Notes: generated from the sequence alone by a model not told the origin. A DNA stretch of 64,000 nucleotides from Dactylosporangium fulvum (GCF_025137375.1 NZ_CP073720.1:8518501-8582500), one strand, 5' to 3'; counted from the stretch's first letter, positions 15,675 to 24,141 are shown. Numbers and translations are program-made.

Positions 15675-15991
15675 CGGCGCGACCAACGCAGCAGCGTCTG
15701 CCGCGTCGCCTCGAAGCCGAGGATCGCGCAGAGCGGCACCACGAGGAAGAACAGCACCTCTTCCAGGGGCAGTCCGCCCGGGAACACGACACCGACCACC
15801 TGCCGCGGGTCGAACGTCCAGTGACCCGCCCGGATGGCGAGCAGGTCCCAGACGACGAACACCGCGGCGACCGGCGCGATGGTGAGCACCAGGCGGCGGA
15901 CCTGCCGCAGGACGCCGACCTTGAGCAGCGGTTCCAGCCAGAGCGCGCCGACGAGGCAGCCGGCGAGGACCAGCAGGTACGTCGCGTGCAC
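15671..15991 (-). CDS. crtYc: Lycopene cyclase domain protein, CrtYc-type subunit
   Basis: A 106-residue three-helix membrane protein with the motif FPGGLPLEEVLFFLVVPLCAI, the partner signature of the CrtYc half. The GTG at 15991 follows the Rv2175c-type gene by 2 nt and the end overlaps crtYd by 4 nt, giving a three-gene operon. The two halves together make the lycopene cyclase that eukaryotes and archaea have as one fused domain pair. Confidence 0.87.
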   Translation of the reverse strand: MHATYLLVLAGCLVGALWLEPLLKVGVLRQVRRLVLTIAPVAAVFVVWDLLAIRAGHWTFDPRQVVGVVFPGGLPLEEVLFFLVVPLCAILGFEATRQTLLRWSRR

Positions 15992-15993
15992 CG

Positions 15994-16341
15994 TCAGAAG
16001 CCCAGCGCCTGCGCCCGGCGCTTGACCTCGGTCGCGCGGTTGCCGCGCAGCGCCTCCGCCGGGGTGCCGGGCAGTGACTCGTCCGGGGTGTAGAGCCACC
16101 GCAGCGCCTCAGCCTCGTTGTACCCAGCGTCGGACAACACCGTGAGCACGCCGGGGAGGTGCTTCAGCACACCGGCCTCGGTGACGAAGTCGGCCGGGAC
16201 ACGCAACACGCCCCCTTCCCGGACGGCGATCAGCGAGCGCTCACGGACGAGTTGATGGACCCGGTTGACCGGGATGCCGAGCCGCTCGGCGACGTCCGGC
16301 ATGGTCAGCCACTCGGTGGGTCCTACAGGTTGTTCGGTCAC
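15994..16341 (-). CDS. Rv2175c-family DNA-binding protein
   Basis: A 115-residue winged-helix protein: WLTMPDVAERLGIPVNRVHQLVRERSLIAVREGGVLRVPADFV, then a C-terminal domain ending VKRRAQALGF. It matches mycobacterial Rv2175c, a DNA-binding protein phosphorylated by PknL. A PknL-like kinase lies divergently 0.7 kb away, as in mycobacteria. The GTG at 16341 is preceded 6 nt upstream by CACTGT, a plausible -10. It heads the crtYc-crtYd operon, raising the possibility that it controls pigment genes. Confidence 0.85.
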   Translation of the reverse strand: MTEQPVGPTEWLTMPDVAERLGIPVNRVHQLVRERSLIAVREGGVLRVPADFVTEAGVLKHLPGVLTVLSDAGYNEAEALRWLYTPDESLPGTPAEALRGNRATEVKRRAQALGF

Positions 16342-16413
16342 CTCATCACAGTGCCATGTCCCAGGGCGCGGCACGACGACGAGGCACCGGCAGACGACAG
16401 AAGGGAGCGGCAA

Positions 16414-17010
16414 GTGAGGCTCTGGCTGAAGGTCCACCGTGAGGTCGCCGGCGCCTGGCGTTCCGCGTGCTACGACGTCAACCGGCGCCGCATGCGCCAG
16501 CTGAACAGGGCGGAGACGGCCGAGTTCGGCCCCTGGCACCATCGCGGCCTGCACCGGCCGCCCCGGCGCGTCGCGGCTGCCACCGGCGTGGCGCTGCTGG
16601 TCGCCGGGGGCGCGGCGGGGACGTATCTCGCGGTCGCCGGCAGTCTCTCCGCCCTGACCACGCAGCCGGCGGAGCCACCGCTCGCCGCACCCGCGTCGCC
16701 GGCCGCGGCGGCGACGGCGCCCCTCGCCGGCCCGGCGCCGCAGCTGACGCAGCCGCGCCCGCAGGTGCGGCGGTCGACGCCCCCGCAGGTGATCGCGCTG
16801 CCGCCCGTCCAGGCCCCATCGGTCGTACCGACGACCAAGAAACCCGAAAGCACACCGACGCCGTCGGAGAGCCCGAGTGCCAGCGATTCCGCCAGCCCGT
16901 CACCCTCAGCAACCATACCGTCGCCGAGCAGCCCAGCCTCAAAACCCCAGAAATCTGGACGATACGGTGACGAGAACGCCGCGACGGGGCAAATCAGCGC
17001 CGGGCGATGA
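16414..17010 (+). CDS. Single-pass membrane protein with a Pro/Ser/Thr-rich outer tail, unknown
   Basis: A 198-residue protein: about 50 basic residues, one transmembrane helix (VAAATGVALLVAGGAAGTYLAVAG), then about 120 residues dominated by Pro, Ala, Ser and Thr, with repeated PSES/PSPS patterns. No enzyme domain is visible. AAGGGAG six bases before the GTG at 16414 supports the start. It ends 34 nt before the kinase gene on the same strand, so a partner or substrate role at the membrane is possible but unproven. The low-complexity tail makes the exact product uncertain. Confidence 0.6.
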   Translation: MRLWLKVHREVAGAWRSACYDVNRRRMRQLNRAETAEFGPWHHRGLHRPPRRVAAATGVALLVAGGAAGTYLAVAGSLSALTTQPAEPPLAAPASPAAAATAPLAGPAPQLTQPRPQVRRSTPPQVIALPPVQAPSVVPTTKKPESTPTPSESPSASDSASPSPSATIPSPSSPASKPQKSGRYGDENAATGQISAGR

Positions 17011-17030
17011 GGTTTCGGCTTCACCAGCCG

Positions 17031-17036
17031 TACACT
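17031..17036 (+). promoter_or_regulatory. -10 element of the kinase gene (leaderless)
   Basis: TACACT ends 8 nt before the ATG at 17045; no ribosome-binding site is seen. Confidence 0.5.
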
Positions 17037-17044
17037 CGCAGCCA

Positions 17045-19009
17045 ATGGATACCACGGTCGCCGATCCACTGCTCGGTGCGCTTGTCGACGGGCGCTACCG
17101 CGTTCGCGCACGTGTCGCCAAGGGCGGCATGGCGACGGTCTACACCGCGCTCGACGAGCGGCTCGAGCGCACGGTCGCGTTGAAGATCATTCATCCGGCA
17201 CACTCGCAGGATCCGCAGTTCGTCGATCGGTTCACCGACGAGGCGAAGACGATCGCGCGGCTCACCCACCCCAACGTGGTCGCCGTCTACGACCAGGGCA
17301 TCTACCAGGGCCTGCCCTATCTGGTGATGGAGTACGTGCGCGGCCGCACGCTGCGCGAGGTGCTCGCCGAGCGCCGCCGCCTGCAGCCGCAGGAAGCGCT
17401 CGCGATCATGGAGCAGATGCTCGCCGCGATCGCCGCCGCACACCGCGCCGGCCTCGTGCACCGCGACGTCAAGCCGGAGAACGTGCTGGTCGCCGAGCCG
17501 CCCGGCGGCACGCACGACCTGATCGACGGTGTGGTCAAGGTCGCCGACTTCGGGCTCGCCCGCGCCGTCGAGGCGAGCGCCGACGAGACCGGCTCGCACC
17601 TGATGGCCACCGTCGCCTACGTGGCGCCCGAGCTGGTCACCGACGGCCACGCCGACCCGCGCACCGACGTCTACTCGGCCGGCATCGTGCTCTTCGAGAT
17701 GCTGACCGGCCGGGTGCCCTACGAGGCCGATCGTCCGGTCGAGGTGGCATGGCAGCACGTCGACCGCGACGTGCCGTTCCCGTCGCACTACGTGCCGGGC
17801 CTGCCGCCCGCGATCGACGACCTGGTGGCCCGCGCGACCCGCCGCGACCCGGGCGCCCGCCCGACCGACGCCGGCGCGCTGCTCGCCGAGGTCCAGTCGA
17901 CCCGCGACGACATCGGCGTCGACCTGACCGGCCGGTCCCGGCCGGTGGCGCAGCCGACGGTCATCGTGCCACGGGTCGAGTCGGTGCCGCAGACCTACCA
18001 GTCGCAGCCCCAGCGGCCGTCGTGGGCGCGGCTGCCCGGCCCGGCCTCGGCCCCGGCGCCCGCCCGGCGCCGGCGCGCCTCCCCGGTCGCCGCCGGTCCC
18101 GGCGGCCGCCTGGGTGAGCTGCTCGCCCAGATCAACGCCAACCCGCGCACCCGCCTGACGGTGATCGCGGCGATGCTGACGCTCGGCCTGCTGGTCGCGA
18201 TCGGCGGTTACTGGTTCGGCGTCGGGCGCTACACAGCCGCTCCGAACCTCACGCAGTACAACCGCGAACAAGCGATCCAGCAGGCGCAGAACAGCGGCTT
18301 CAAGGTCAAGTTCGCCCCGGCGAAGTTCGACGCGCGGGTCCCGAAGGACAAGGTGCTGTCCCAGGACCCGGGCCCGGGCGCCCGCATCCTGGACGGCGGC
18401 ACGATCACGATCACGCTGTCGCTCGGCCCCGAGATCTACAAGGTGCCGGACATCGCCGGCAAGGAATACGACCTGGCGGTCGTCGACATCCAGGCGATGA
18501 AGCTCGCCGCCAACCGCGCCGAGAAGTTCGACGACGCGGTGCCGGTCGGCTACGTCGTCGACACCGACCCGGACATCGGCACGCAGGTCCAGCCCGGCCA
18601 GACGATCACCGTGTTCGTCAGCAAGGGCCCCAACCCGATCAAGGTGCCGCTCGTCATCGGCAAGCAGCTCGATCAGGCCAAGCAGGACCTCGACAAGGTG
18701 AAAATTAAGATCAACAATATCGAAGAGGTCGAGAGCGACAAACCGAAGAACGAGGTGGTGTCGCAGAGCATCGGCGACGGCAACAGCGTCACCGACGGCA
18801 TGACCATCGACCTGCGGATCTCCAAGGGCCCGGCCCTGGTCGCCGTGCCCGAGGTGCGCAACATGCAGCTCGACCAGGCCCGGCAGACCCTGGAGGGCAT
18901 GGGCCTCAAGGTCGACGCGCAGGGCTTCGGCACCGTCCGGCAGCAGGACCCGGCACCCGGCACGCAGGTCCCGCCCGGCACGACGATCCGCTTGTTCGCG
19001 TTCTTCTGA
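17045..19009 (+). CDS. PASTA-domain serine/threonine protein kinase at the pknL locus
   Basis: A 654-residue transmembrane kinase. The kinase domain (about 15-280) has VAKGGMATVY, ALKII, HRDVKPENVLV, VADFGLA and VAPELV. A juxtamembrane Pro/Arg-rich linker leads to a helix (LTVIAAMLTLGLLVAIGGYWF, about 378-397) and four PASTA repeats to the C-terminus. PASTA domains bind muropeptides, so it probably senses cell-wall state. By position it is the PknL orthologue, next to the Rv2175c-type substrate; mycobacterial PknL lacks PASTA repeats, so this protein is PknB-like in build. The downstream nfo start overlaps its stop. Confidence 0.92.
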   Translation: MDTTVADPLLGALVDGRYRVRARVAKGGMATVYTALDERLERTVALKIIHPAHSQDPQFVDRFTDEAKTIARLTHPNVVAVYDQGIYQGLPYLVMEYVRGRTLREVLAERRRLQPQEALAIMEQMLAAIAAAHRAGLVHRDVKPENVLVAEPPGGTHDLIDGVVKVADFGLARAVEASADETGSHLMATVAYVAPELVTDGHADPRTDVYSAGIVLFEMLTGRVPYEADRPVEVAWQHVDRDVPFPSHYVPGLPPAIDDLVARATRRDPGARPTDAGALLAEVQSTRDDIGVDLTGRSRPVAQPTVIVPRVESVPQTYQSQPQRPSWARLPGPASAPAPARRRRASPVAAGPGGRLGELLAQINANPRTRLTVIAAMLTLGLLVAIGGYWFGVGRYTAAPNLTQYNREQAIQQAQNSGFKVKFAPAKFDARVPKDKVLSQDPGPGARILDGGTITITLSLGPEIYKVPDIAGKEYDLAVVDIQAMKLAANRAEKFDDAVPVGYVVDTDPDIGTQVQPGQTITVFVSKGPNPIKVPLVIGKQLDQAKQDLDKVKIKINNIEEVESDKPKNEVVSQSIGDGNSVTDGMTIDLRISKGPALVAVPEVRNMQLDQARQTLEGMGLKVDAQGFGTVRQQDPAPGTQVPPGTTIRLFAFF

Positions 19010-19893
19010 TGACCGTGACCACCGATCCTCCGACGACGGTCACGACCCCGGTCGGCGGGCACGCGCCCGCCGCCGGAGGTCTGGCCAAGGCCGCGCTCCG
19101 CTACGTCGAGCAGACCGGCGCGACGGCCGTGCAGGTCTACGTCTCCAACCCGCGTGGCTGGACCCTCACGCCCGGCGACCCGGAGCAGGACGAGGCGTTC
19201 GTGGCCGGCTGCGCCGATCACGGCGTGACCGCCTACGTCCACGCCGCGCTCCTGGTCAACCTGGGCTCGCCGACCGAGACGACGGTCGAGCGCTCGGTGG
19301 CGACGCTGGAGCACGCCCTTCAGCGCGGCAAGGCGATCGGCGCCCAGGGCGTCGTCTTCCACGCCGGTTCCGCCGTCGACGCGGCACATGCCGAAAAGGC
19401 CCTGGGTGTCGTACGAGCCGTGCTCTCCCCATTGCTGGACCGCGCCGAACGGGAAGGCTGGCCCCCGCTGCTGGTGGAGCCGAGCGCCGGCGGCGGCCGC
19501 TCACTGGCGTCCAGGGTCGAGCACCTGGCGGACTACCTGGCGGCGGTCGATCACCACCCGCACCTGGGCGTCTGCTTCGACACCTGCCACGCCTGGGCGG
19601 CCGGCCACGACCTGGCCGAGCCGGGCGGCATGACAACGACGCTGGACACGCTGGTGGAGGCGGTGGGCCAGAACCGTCTGCGGCTGATCCACGCCAACGA
19701 CTCGAAGGACGCGTGCGGCTCGATCCGCGACCGCCACGAGTCCCTCGGCAAAGGCACGATCGGCGCGGCCCCGTTCGCCGAGCTCTTGGCCCATCCCGCA
19801 GCCGCCGGCGTCCCCGTTGTCGTCGAGACCCCCAGCGGCGACAACGCCGCCGGCCACGCGAGCGACATCGCCCTGCTCCGCGCGTCGCTCTGA
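19009..19893 (+). CDS. nfo: Endonuclease IV family protein (AP endonuclease)
   Basis: A 294-residue TIM-barrel with the Zn-site elements VVFHAGS, LLVEPSAG, CFDTCHAWAAGHD, HANDSKDACGSIRDRHES and VVVETPSGD. It cuts 5' to abasic sites in base-excision repair. The ATG shares its A with the TGA of the kinase gene (TGATG), giving tight coupling. The N-terminus has a Thr/Pro-rich extension before GGLAKAALRYVEQTGATAVQVYVSNPRGW. Confidence 0.88.
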   Translation: MTVTTDPPTTVTTPVGGHAPAAGGLAKAALRYVEQTGATAVQVYVSNPRGWTLTPGDPEQDEAFVAGCADHGVTAYVHAALLVNLGSPTETTVERSVATLEHALQRGKAIGAQGVVFHAGSAVDAAHAEKALGVVRAVLSPLLDRAEREGWPPLLVEPSAGGGRSLASRVEHLADYLAAVDHHPHLGVCFDTCHAWAAGHDLAEPGGMTTTLDTLVEAVGQNRLRLIHANDSKDACGSIRDRHESLGKGTIGAAPFAELLAHPAAAGVPVVVETPSGDNAAGHASDIALLRASL

Positions 19894-19930
19894 CCCTTCG
19901 GCTGTGCGAGCGGTCCGCGCTCTTCCCGTC

Positions 19931-20959
19931 TCAGAGCAGGGTGGGCAGGATCTTCGCCGCGTGGTCCACGCCCTCGTCGGTGAGGTCCAGGTGCGTCACC
20001 AGGCGAACCAGCCGCGGGCCGAGCACCGACACCAGAATGCCGTGCTCCCGCGCCGCCGCCGCGAACTGCGTGCCGTCCAGCCGGGCCTTCGTCAGGTCGA
20101 GCGGCAGGATGTTCGTCCGGATCTGCTCCGGGTCGACCACGCCGGTCGGGGCCATGGCCTCGGCCAGCAGCCGGGCCCGGGCGTGGTCCTCGGCGAGCCG
20201 GTCGATGTTGTTGCGCAGCGCGTAGAGGCCGGCCGCCGCCAGGATGCCGGCCTGCCGCATGCCGCCGCCCATCCGCTTGCGCAGCTTGCGGGCGGTCGCG
20301 ATCGCCGCCGCGGAGCCGACGACCAGCGAGCCGACCGGCGCGCCCAGGCCCTTCGACAGGCAGACCGAGAGCGTGTCGAACAGCGCACCGTACTCCGCCA
20401 GCGGCACCCCGTCGGCCACGTGCGCGTGCCAGATGCGGGCGCCGTCGCAGTGCAGACGCACACCGTACCGATCGGTGAGCGAACGCAGGTCCTGGAGTGT
20501 CGACAGCGGGATCACCCCGCCGCCGCCCCGGTTGTGGGTCTGCTCCACCGCGATCGCCCGGGTCGGCACCGCCACGAAGCCCTCCGGGCGGATCATCGAC
20601 TCGACCGCGGCCACGTCGACGGCGGCGCCGACGGCGGGCCAGGTGCGGGTCGAGATGCCGCTGAGCGCGGCCGCCGCGCCGATCTCGTCGCTGACGATGT
20701 GCGCGGCGGCGTCGCAGAGCAGCTCGTCACCGCGCGGGACGGCGAGCTGGAGCGCCAGCTGGTTGGCCATCGTGCCGCTGGGCGTGAACAGGGCGGCCTC
20801 GTGGCCGAACATGGCCGCGACCGTCGCCTGCAGCTCGTGCAGGGTCGGGTCCTCGTCGAAGACGTCGTCCCCGACCTCCGCCGAGGCCATCGCCTCCCGC
20901 ATGGGCGGCGACGGCTTCGTCAGCGTGTCGGACCGGAAGTCGACGACGAGGTCAGCCAC
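19931..20959 (-). CDS. Low-specificity L-threonine aldolase
   Basis: A 342-residue fold-type I PLP enzyme: VDFRSDTLTKPSPPMREAM at the N-terminus, HIVSDEIGAAAALSG, VEQTHNRGGGGVIPL, HCDGARIWHA and the PLP lysine in VCLSKGLGAPVGS. It splits L-threonine or allo-threonine to glycine and acetaldehyde. The GTG at 20959 overlaps the aroG stop by 8 nt, so it is co-transcribed with aroG. Confidence 0.92.
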   Translation of the reverse strand: MADLVVDFRSDTLTKPSPPMREAMASAEVGDDVFDEDPTLHELQATVAAMFGHEAALFTPSGTMANQLALQLAVPRGDELLCDAAAHIVSDEIGAAAALSGISTRTWPAVGAAVDVAAVESMIRPEGFVAVPTRAIAVEQTHNRGGGGVIPLSTLQDLRSLTDRYGVRLHCDGARIWHAHVADGVPLAEYGALFDTLSVCLSKGLGAPVGSLVVGSAAAIATARKLRKRMGGGMRQAGILAAAGLYALRNNIDRLAEDHARARLLAEAMAPTGVVDPEQIRTNILPLDLTKARLDGTQFAAAAREHGILVSVLGPRLVRLVTHLDLTDEGVDHAAKILPTLL

Positions 20960-22346
20960 GCAGCATCTCCGCGACCAGGAACGCGAGCTCCAGCGACTGC
21001 TGCGTGTTGAGGCGCGGGTCGCAAGCGGTCTCGTACCGTCCCGGCAGGTCCTCGTCGACGATGGCCTGCGCGCCGCCGAGGCACTCGGTGACGTCCTCGC
21101 CGGTCAGCTCCACGTGCAGGCCGCCCGGGTGGGTGCCCAGCTCGCGGTGCACCTCGAAGTAGCCGAGCACCTCGTCGACGATGCGGTCGAAGTGCCGCGT
21201 CTTGTAGCCGTTGGACGACTCGTGGGTGTTGCCGTGCATCGGGTCGCACTGCCAGACCACACGGCACCCGGCGGCGGTGACCTTCTCCACGATGGGCGGG
21301 AGCGTGTCCCGCACCTTCGTCGAGCCCATCCGCGCGACGAACGTGAGCCGACCGGGCACGTTGTCCGGGTTGAGCTTCTCGAACAGCTCGATGGCCTGCT
21401 CGGGCGTCGTGGTCGGGCCGAGCTTGACGCCGATCGGGTTGGCGATGCGGGACATGAAGTCGACGTGCGCGCCGTCGATCTGACGGGTGCGCTCGCCGAT
21501 CCACAGGAAGTGCCCGGACAGCCCGTACGGCTTGCCGCCGGCGATGCGCGCGAGCGGCCGCTCGTATTCGAGCGCGAGCGCCTCGTGCGAGCAGTACAGC
21601 GTCACGGTGCGCAGCGCCTCGTCGTCGTTGACCCCGCAGGCCTGCATGAACCGCAGCGCCCGGTCGATCTCACGGGCGATCGCCTCGTATCGCTGCCCGG
21701 CCGGCGACGTCACGACAAAACCCTTGTTCCAGTCGTGTACCGCATGCAGGTCGGCCATGCCGCCGCCGAGATACGCCCGCAGCATGTTCATCGCGCTGGA
21801 CGAGTTGGCGTAGGCACGGACCATGCGCTGCGGGTCGGCGACCCGGGCGGCAGGGTCCTGGTCAAGCGAGTTGATCATATCGCCGCGGTAGGCCGGCAGG
21901 CCGAGCGAGTCGAGCGGCGCGGAACGCGGCTTGGTGAACTGCCCGGCGACCCGACCGATCTTGATGACCGGCAGCGAGGCGCCATAGGTCAGGACGACCG
22001 CCATCTGCAGCAGCGTGCGAGCGTTGGCCAGGACGTGGGCCTCGGTGTTGTCGGCGAACGTCTCGGCGCAGTCGCCACCCTGCAGCATGAAGGCCTTGCC
22101 GTCAGCGACGAGCGCGAGCCGCTCTCGCAACTGGTCCACTTCATAGGGTGCGACAATGGGCGGCACCGAGGAGAGCAACGACCCGACCTCGTCGACAGCG
22201 TCCTGGTCCGGCCACGGCGGAACCTGCGCCCGGGGCATGGTCCGCCACCGGTCGAGCCCGAACTCGTCGTCGTCCTGGTTACCCGGGACGGCGACGCGGG
22301 AGATCTCCGGTCCGGGGTATGTGAAGTGGTGCCACTCCTGCCGCAT
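20952..22346 (-). CDS. aroG: Class II 3-deoxy-7-phosphoheptulonate (DAHP) synthase
   Basis: A 464-residue class II (plant/mycobacterial-type) DAHP synthase: FMLQGGDCAETF, KIGRVAGQFTKPRS, YCSHEALALEYE, SGHFLWIGERTRQ, GVKLGPTTTP, VWQCDPMHGNTHES and CDPRLNTQQSLELAFLVAEML. First step of the shikimate pathway. The length is close to that of mycobacterial AroG (Rv2178c), and position and strand match that locus. The ATG at 22346 is preceded by TACGCT and 7 nt, a leaderless layout. Confidence 0.95.
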   Translation of the reverse strand: MRQEWHHFTYPGPEISRVAVPGNQDDDEFGLDRWRTMPRAQVPPWPDQDAVDEVGSLLSSVPPIVAPYEVDQLRERLALVADGKAFMLQGGDCAETFADNTEAHVLANARTLLQMAVVLTYGASLPVIKIGRVAGQFTKPRSAPLDSLGLPAYRGDMINSLDQDPAARVADPQRMVRAYANSSSAMNMLRAYLGGGMADLHAVHDWNKGFVVTSPAGQRYEAIAREIDRALRFMQACGVNDDEALRTVTLYCSHEALALEYERPLARIAGGKPYGLSGHFLWIGERTRQIDGAHVDFMSRIANPIGVKLGPTTTPEQAIELFEKLNPDNVPGRLTFVARMGSTKVRDTLPPIVEKVTAAGCRVVWQCDPMHGNTHESSNGYKTRHFDRIVDEVLGYFEVHRELGTHPGGLHVELTGEDVTECLGGAQAIVDEDLPGRYETACDPRLNTQQSLELAFLVAEMLRG

Positions 22347-22353
22347 GAGCCAA

Positions 22354-22359
22354 AGCGTA
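22354..22359 (-). promoter_or_regulatory. -10 element of aroG (leaderless)
   Basis: On the minus strand TACGCT ends 7 nt before the ATG at 22346. Confidence 0.5.
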
Positions 22360-22645
22360 GCGACTCGGACCGCCGGGGTGACTGTCGCCATACCGCCGAT
22401 CCCACGCCCCGAGACTATGCCTAGGACGACCCCTAGCCGGGATCCCTCATCCGCCCCGCAGGCCCCGTTCCAGCCGGTCACCCCCCGTCCGGCCGCGCCT
22501 CCACCCGCACCCGGGCGACCGGCCCGGTTGACCCCTCAGAGCCCCCGCCGCACAGCCCTGCCACGACGCCCTCCCCCAGCAGCCATACCACTCCGCCCGT
22601 CCACAGCCCAGCCCACGACGCTCCAGCCCCACGACGGCGCAGCCC

Positions 22646-22826
22646 CACGGAGCCTGTTGCGCAATTCGGATCCCTCGCGCGTCAACCTCGACAACCGCGC
22701 TGATCTTGGAGTTGTGGTGCTTGACAAATCCGGACAAATTCGGAGGTTCATGACGCCACAACTCCAAGATCGGCGCGTAGTTGGGCCGCCAACGCTGTCC
22801 CAGCGAATTACGCAACAGGCTCCACG
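22646..22826. mobile_element. MITE-like element with nested inverted repeats
   Basis: Outer arms GAGCCTGTTGCGCAATTCG (22650-22668) and its complement (22804-22822, one mismatch) enclose about 135 bp. Inside, GATCTTGGAGTTGTGG (22702-22717) pairs exactly with 22756-22771, extendable to 22 bp (22696-22717 / 22756-22777) with one mismatch. CACG flanks both ends (22646-22649, 22823-22826), a possible 4-bp target duplication. No transposase is encoded. The inner repeat is one I recall as common in Micromonosporaceae genomes. The CCCCACGG-rich flanks could produce CACG by chance. Confidence 0.6.
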
Positions 22827-22849
22827 TCAGCCAGAGCCCACGGCGGCGC

Positions 22850-22924
22850 AGCCCCACGACAGCCAGCCCCACGGCGGTCCAGCCCCACGCTGGCGCAAGC
22901 CCCACGACAGCCAGCCCCACGGCG
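22850..22924. repeat. 27-bp direct repeat, 48-bp period, in a CAGCCCCACG array
   Basis: The 27 bp at 22850-22876 recur exactly at 22898-22924; the unit begins AGCCCCACGACAGCC. Degenerate copies of AGCCCCACGGCG extend from about 22610 to 22965. Confidence 0.75.
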
Positions 22925-23347
22925 ATCCAGCCCCACAACAGCTAGCCCCACGGCGATCCGCCCGTGCGGCAGCCCACCCCGCCAAGGCAGCCCATGCACC
23001 GCAGGGGTCTACAGTCAGCAGCCGCCTGCAGACTGCGATCTGCGGTCGGCAGCGGCCTGTGGACGACGCAATTCGCGGACTGCGGCAACTTGCGGCGGAC
23101 TGCGGTCTGCAGCGATCCACCTCCCCTGCGATCCGGCCCAGGGGTCCAGCCGCCCCGGCGATCCGCCAGGCAGCCACTTCTACACCGCCGCCGCACGTCC
23201 ACTGGCGCCTCGGTACAGCTGGCAACATCTGTGCGACGCGCTATCGCACCCTGGCGCGCAAGCCACCGGCACTGCACCCTCCCGCCTTGGGACCACTTCC
23301 CACAATATAGGAAAGAATAGATGAGTGGCGATTAGTGTCCGAGGACT

Positions 23348-23409
23348 TTTTCATGATCCCGAAGACTCTGCGCACCCCTGGCGACATAAAGTCTTCGGGA
23401 TCATGAAAA
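23348..23409. repeat. 20-bp perfect inverted repeat (REP/MITE-like hairpin)
   Basis: TTTTCATGATCCCGAAGACT (23348-23367) pairs exactly with 23390-23409 across a 22-nt loop. Its lower GC sets it apart from its surroundings. No gene ends nearby, so it is more likely a dispersed palindromic element than a terminator. Confidence 0.65.
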
Positions 23410-23537
23410 GCGTGGACATGCAAGACTGTCGATGCACCAAGATGTCCGGAATGTCTGCCGACCTGGCGGATAATCGCGGTTCAGGAGCACAACAACGGCT
23501 CACCGCCACGAGCGAGCCGGTGCCGGAAGGCGGCGCC

Positions 23538-23687
23538 ATGGCAGTCGGCGTCGAAGAGTCGGCGGCGTGGGCTCGGACCAACCTGCATGAGATCTTGACA
23601 GGCCGCATGTGGCACCCACTCAAGAAGACGCTGCCCGAGCCGGCGCTCCACCGAGAAGCGATCCGTCCCGAAACGCCGATCACGTGA
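23538..23687 (+). CDS. Possible 49-residue protein, unknown
   Basis: The ATG at 23538 has GGAAGG seven bases upstream and opens MAVGVEESAAWARTNL, ending PETPIT. Coding bias is modest and no family is recognised. It could be a remnant of a decayed gene in the repeat region. Confidence 0.22.
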   Translation: MAVGVEESAAWARTNLHEILTGRMWHPLKKTLPEPALHREAIRPETPIT

Positions 23688-23723
23688 AGCCCTGAACCCA
23701 CGAGCGCCCAGCCCCCAGCACGG

Positions 23724-23759
23724 CCAGCCCACACACCAGCCCACACACCAGCCCACACC
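23724..23759. repeat. Tandem 12-bp repeat, three copies
   Basis: CCAGCCCACACA is repeated head to tail three times (the last copy has one change), followed by related CAGCCAACACG units to about 23825. Confidence 0.7.
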
Positions 23760-24141
23760 CGGTCAGCCCTCACGCCTGGCCAGCCAACACGCCGCCAGCC
23801 AAACACGCGGTCGGCCAACACCCGACCCACAGGCCCAGCCATCGCTTGGTCTCTCCTTCGGTACTTCGACAGTTCGAAGGATCAAGCGGTGGCCGTTCCC
23901 ATTCCGGCATCCCCACTCAAAGTGGGCGAGTCGTACACCACCTCAGAGGACGCAGCCCGGCGGACGGGCGGCCCGCGGCCTCCCAGCTCACGAGCACCCA
24001 CCCACCCACCCAGCCGCGCAGGCAACCCACAGAGCGCCCACGCCAGAACCACAGACCCCGGAGGAACAAACCACCGCCCGGGAGCGGCAGGCCACCGAGC
24101 AGGCGCCCCGCCGCGAGGCGCCTGCCAACGAGCTGGGCAGC

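Larger units (their letters stand above)
22380..24135. other. Gene-poor, repeat-rich region of about 1.75 kb
   Basis: No reading frame here has convincing coding bias or a family match. The stretch is dominated by degenerate CAGCCCCACGGCG-type and CAGCCCACACA-type repeats. It contains one MITE-like element, one 20-bp inverted repeat and a Gln/Cys-codon-like CTGCRG-rich patch (about 23020-23115). It separates aroG from lpdA and marks where the mycobacterium-like gene order is interrupted. Confidence 0.7.

Noticed and set aside
22447..22938. A 163-codon minus-strand frame with repeated VGLAVVGL-type peptides
   Set aside because: It is the translation of the CAGCCCCACGG repeat array and spans the MITE-like element; no ribosome-binding site, no consistent codon bias, no family.
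23058..23066. TGTGGACGA, close to a DnaA box
   Set aside because: Single imperfect copy, no cluster of boxes and no dnaA/dnaN nearby, so not an origin.
23325..23687. 120-codon plus-strand frame across the 20-bp inverted repeat
   Set aside because: Its first half is the inverted repeat itself; only the short 3' part from 23538 has a plausible start, listed at low confidence.
22850..23825. Direct repeats considered as a CRISPR array
   Set aside because: Repeats are degenerate, of different types and lengths, lack regular unique spacers, and no cas genes are present.
23864..23879. CTTCGACAGTTCGAAG, an SOS-box-like palindrome
   Set aside because: Half sites are CTTCGA/TCGAAG, not TCGAAC/GTTCGA, and no gene start lies close by.
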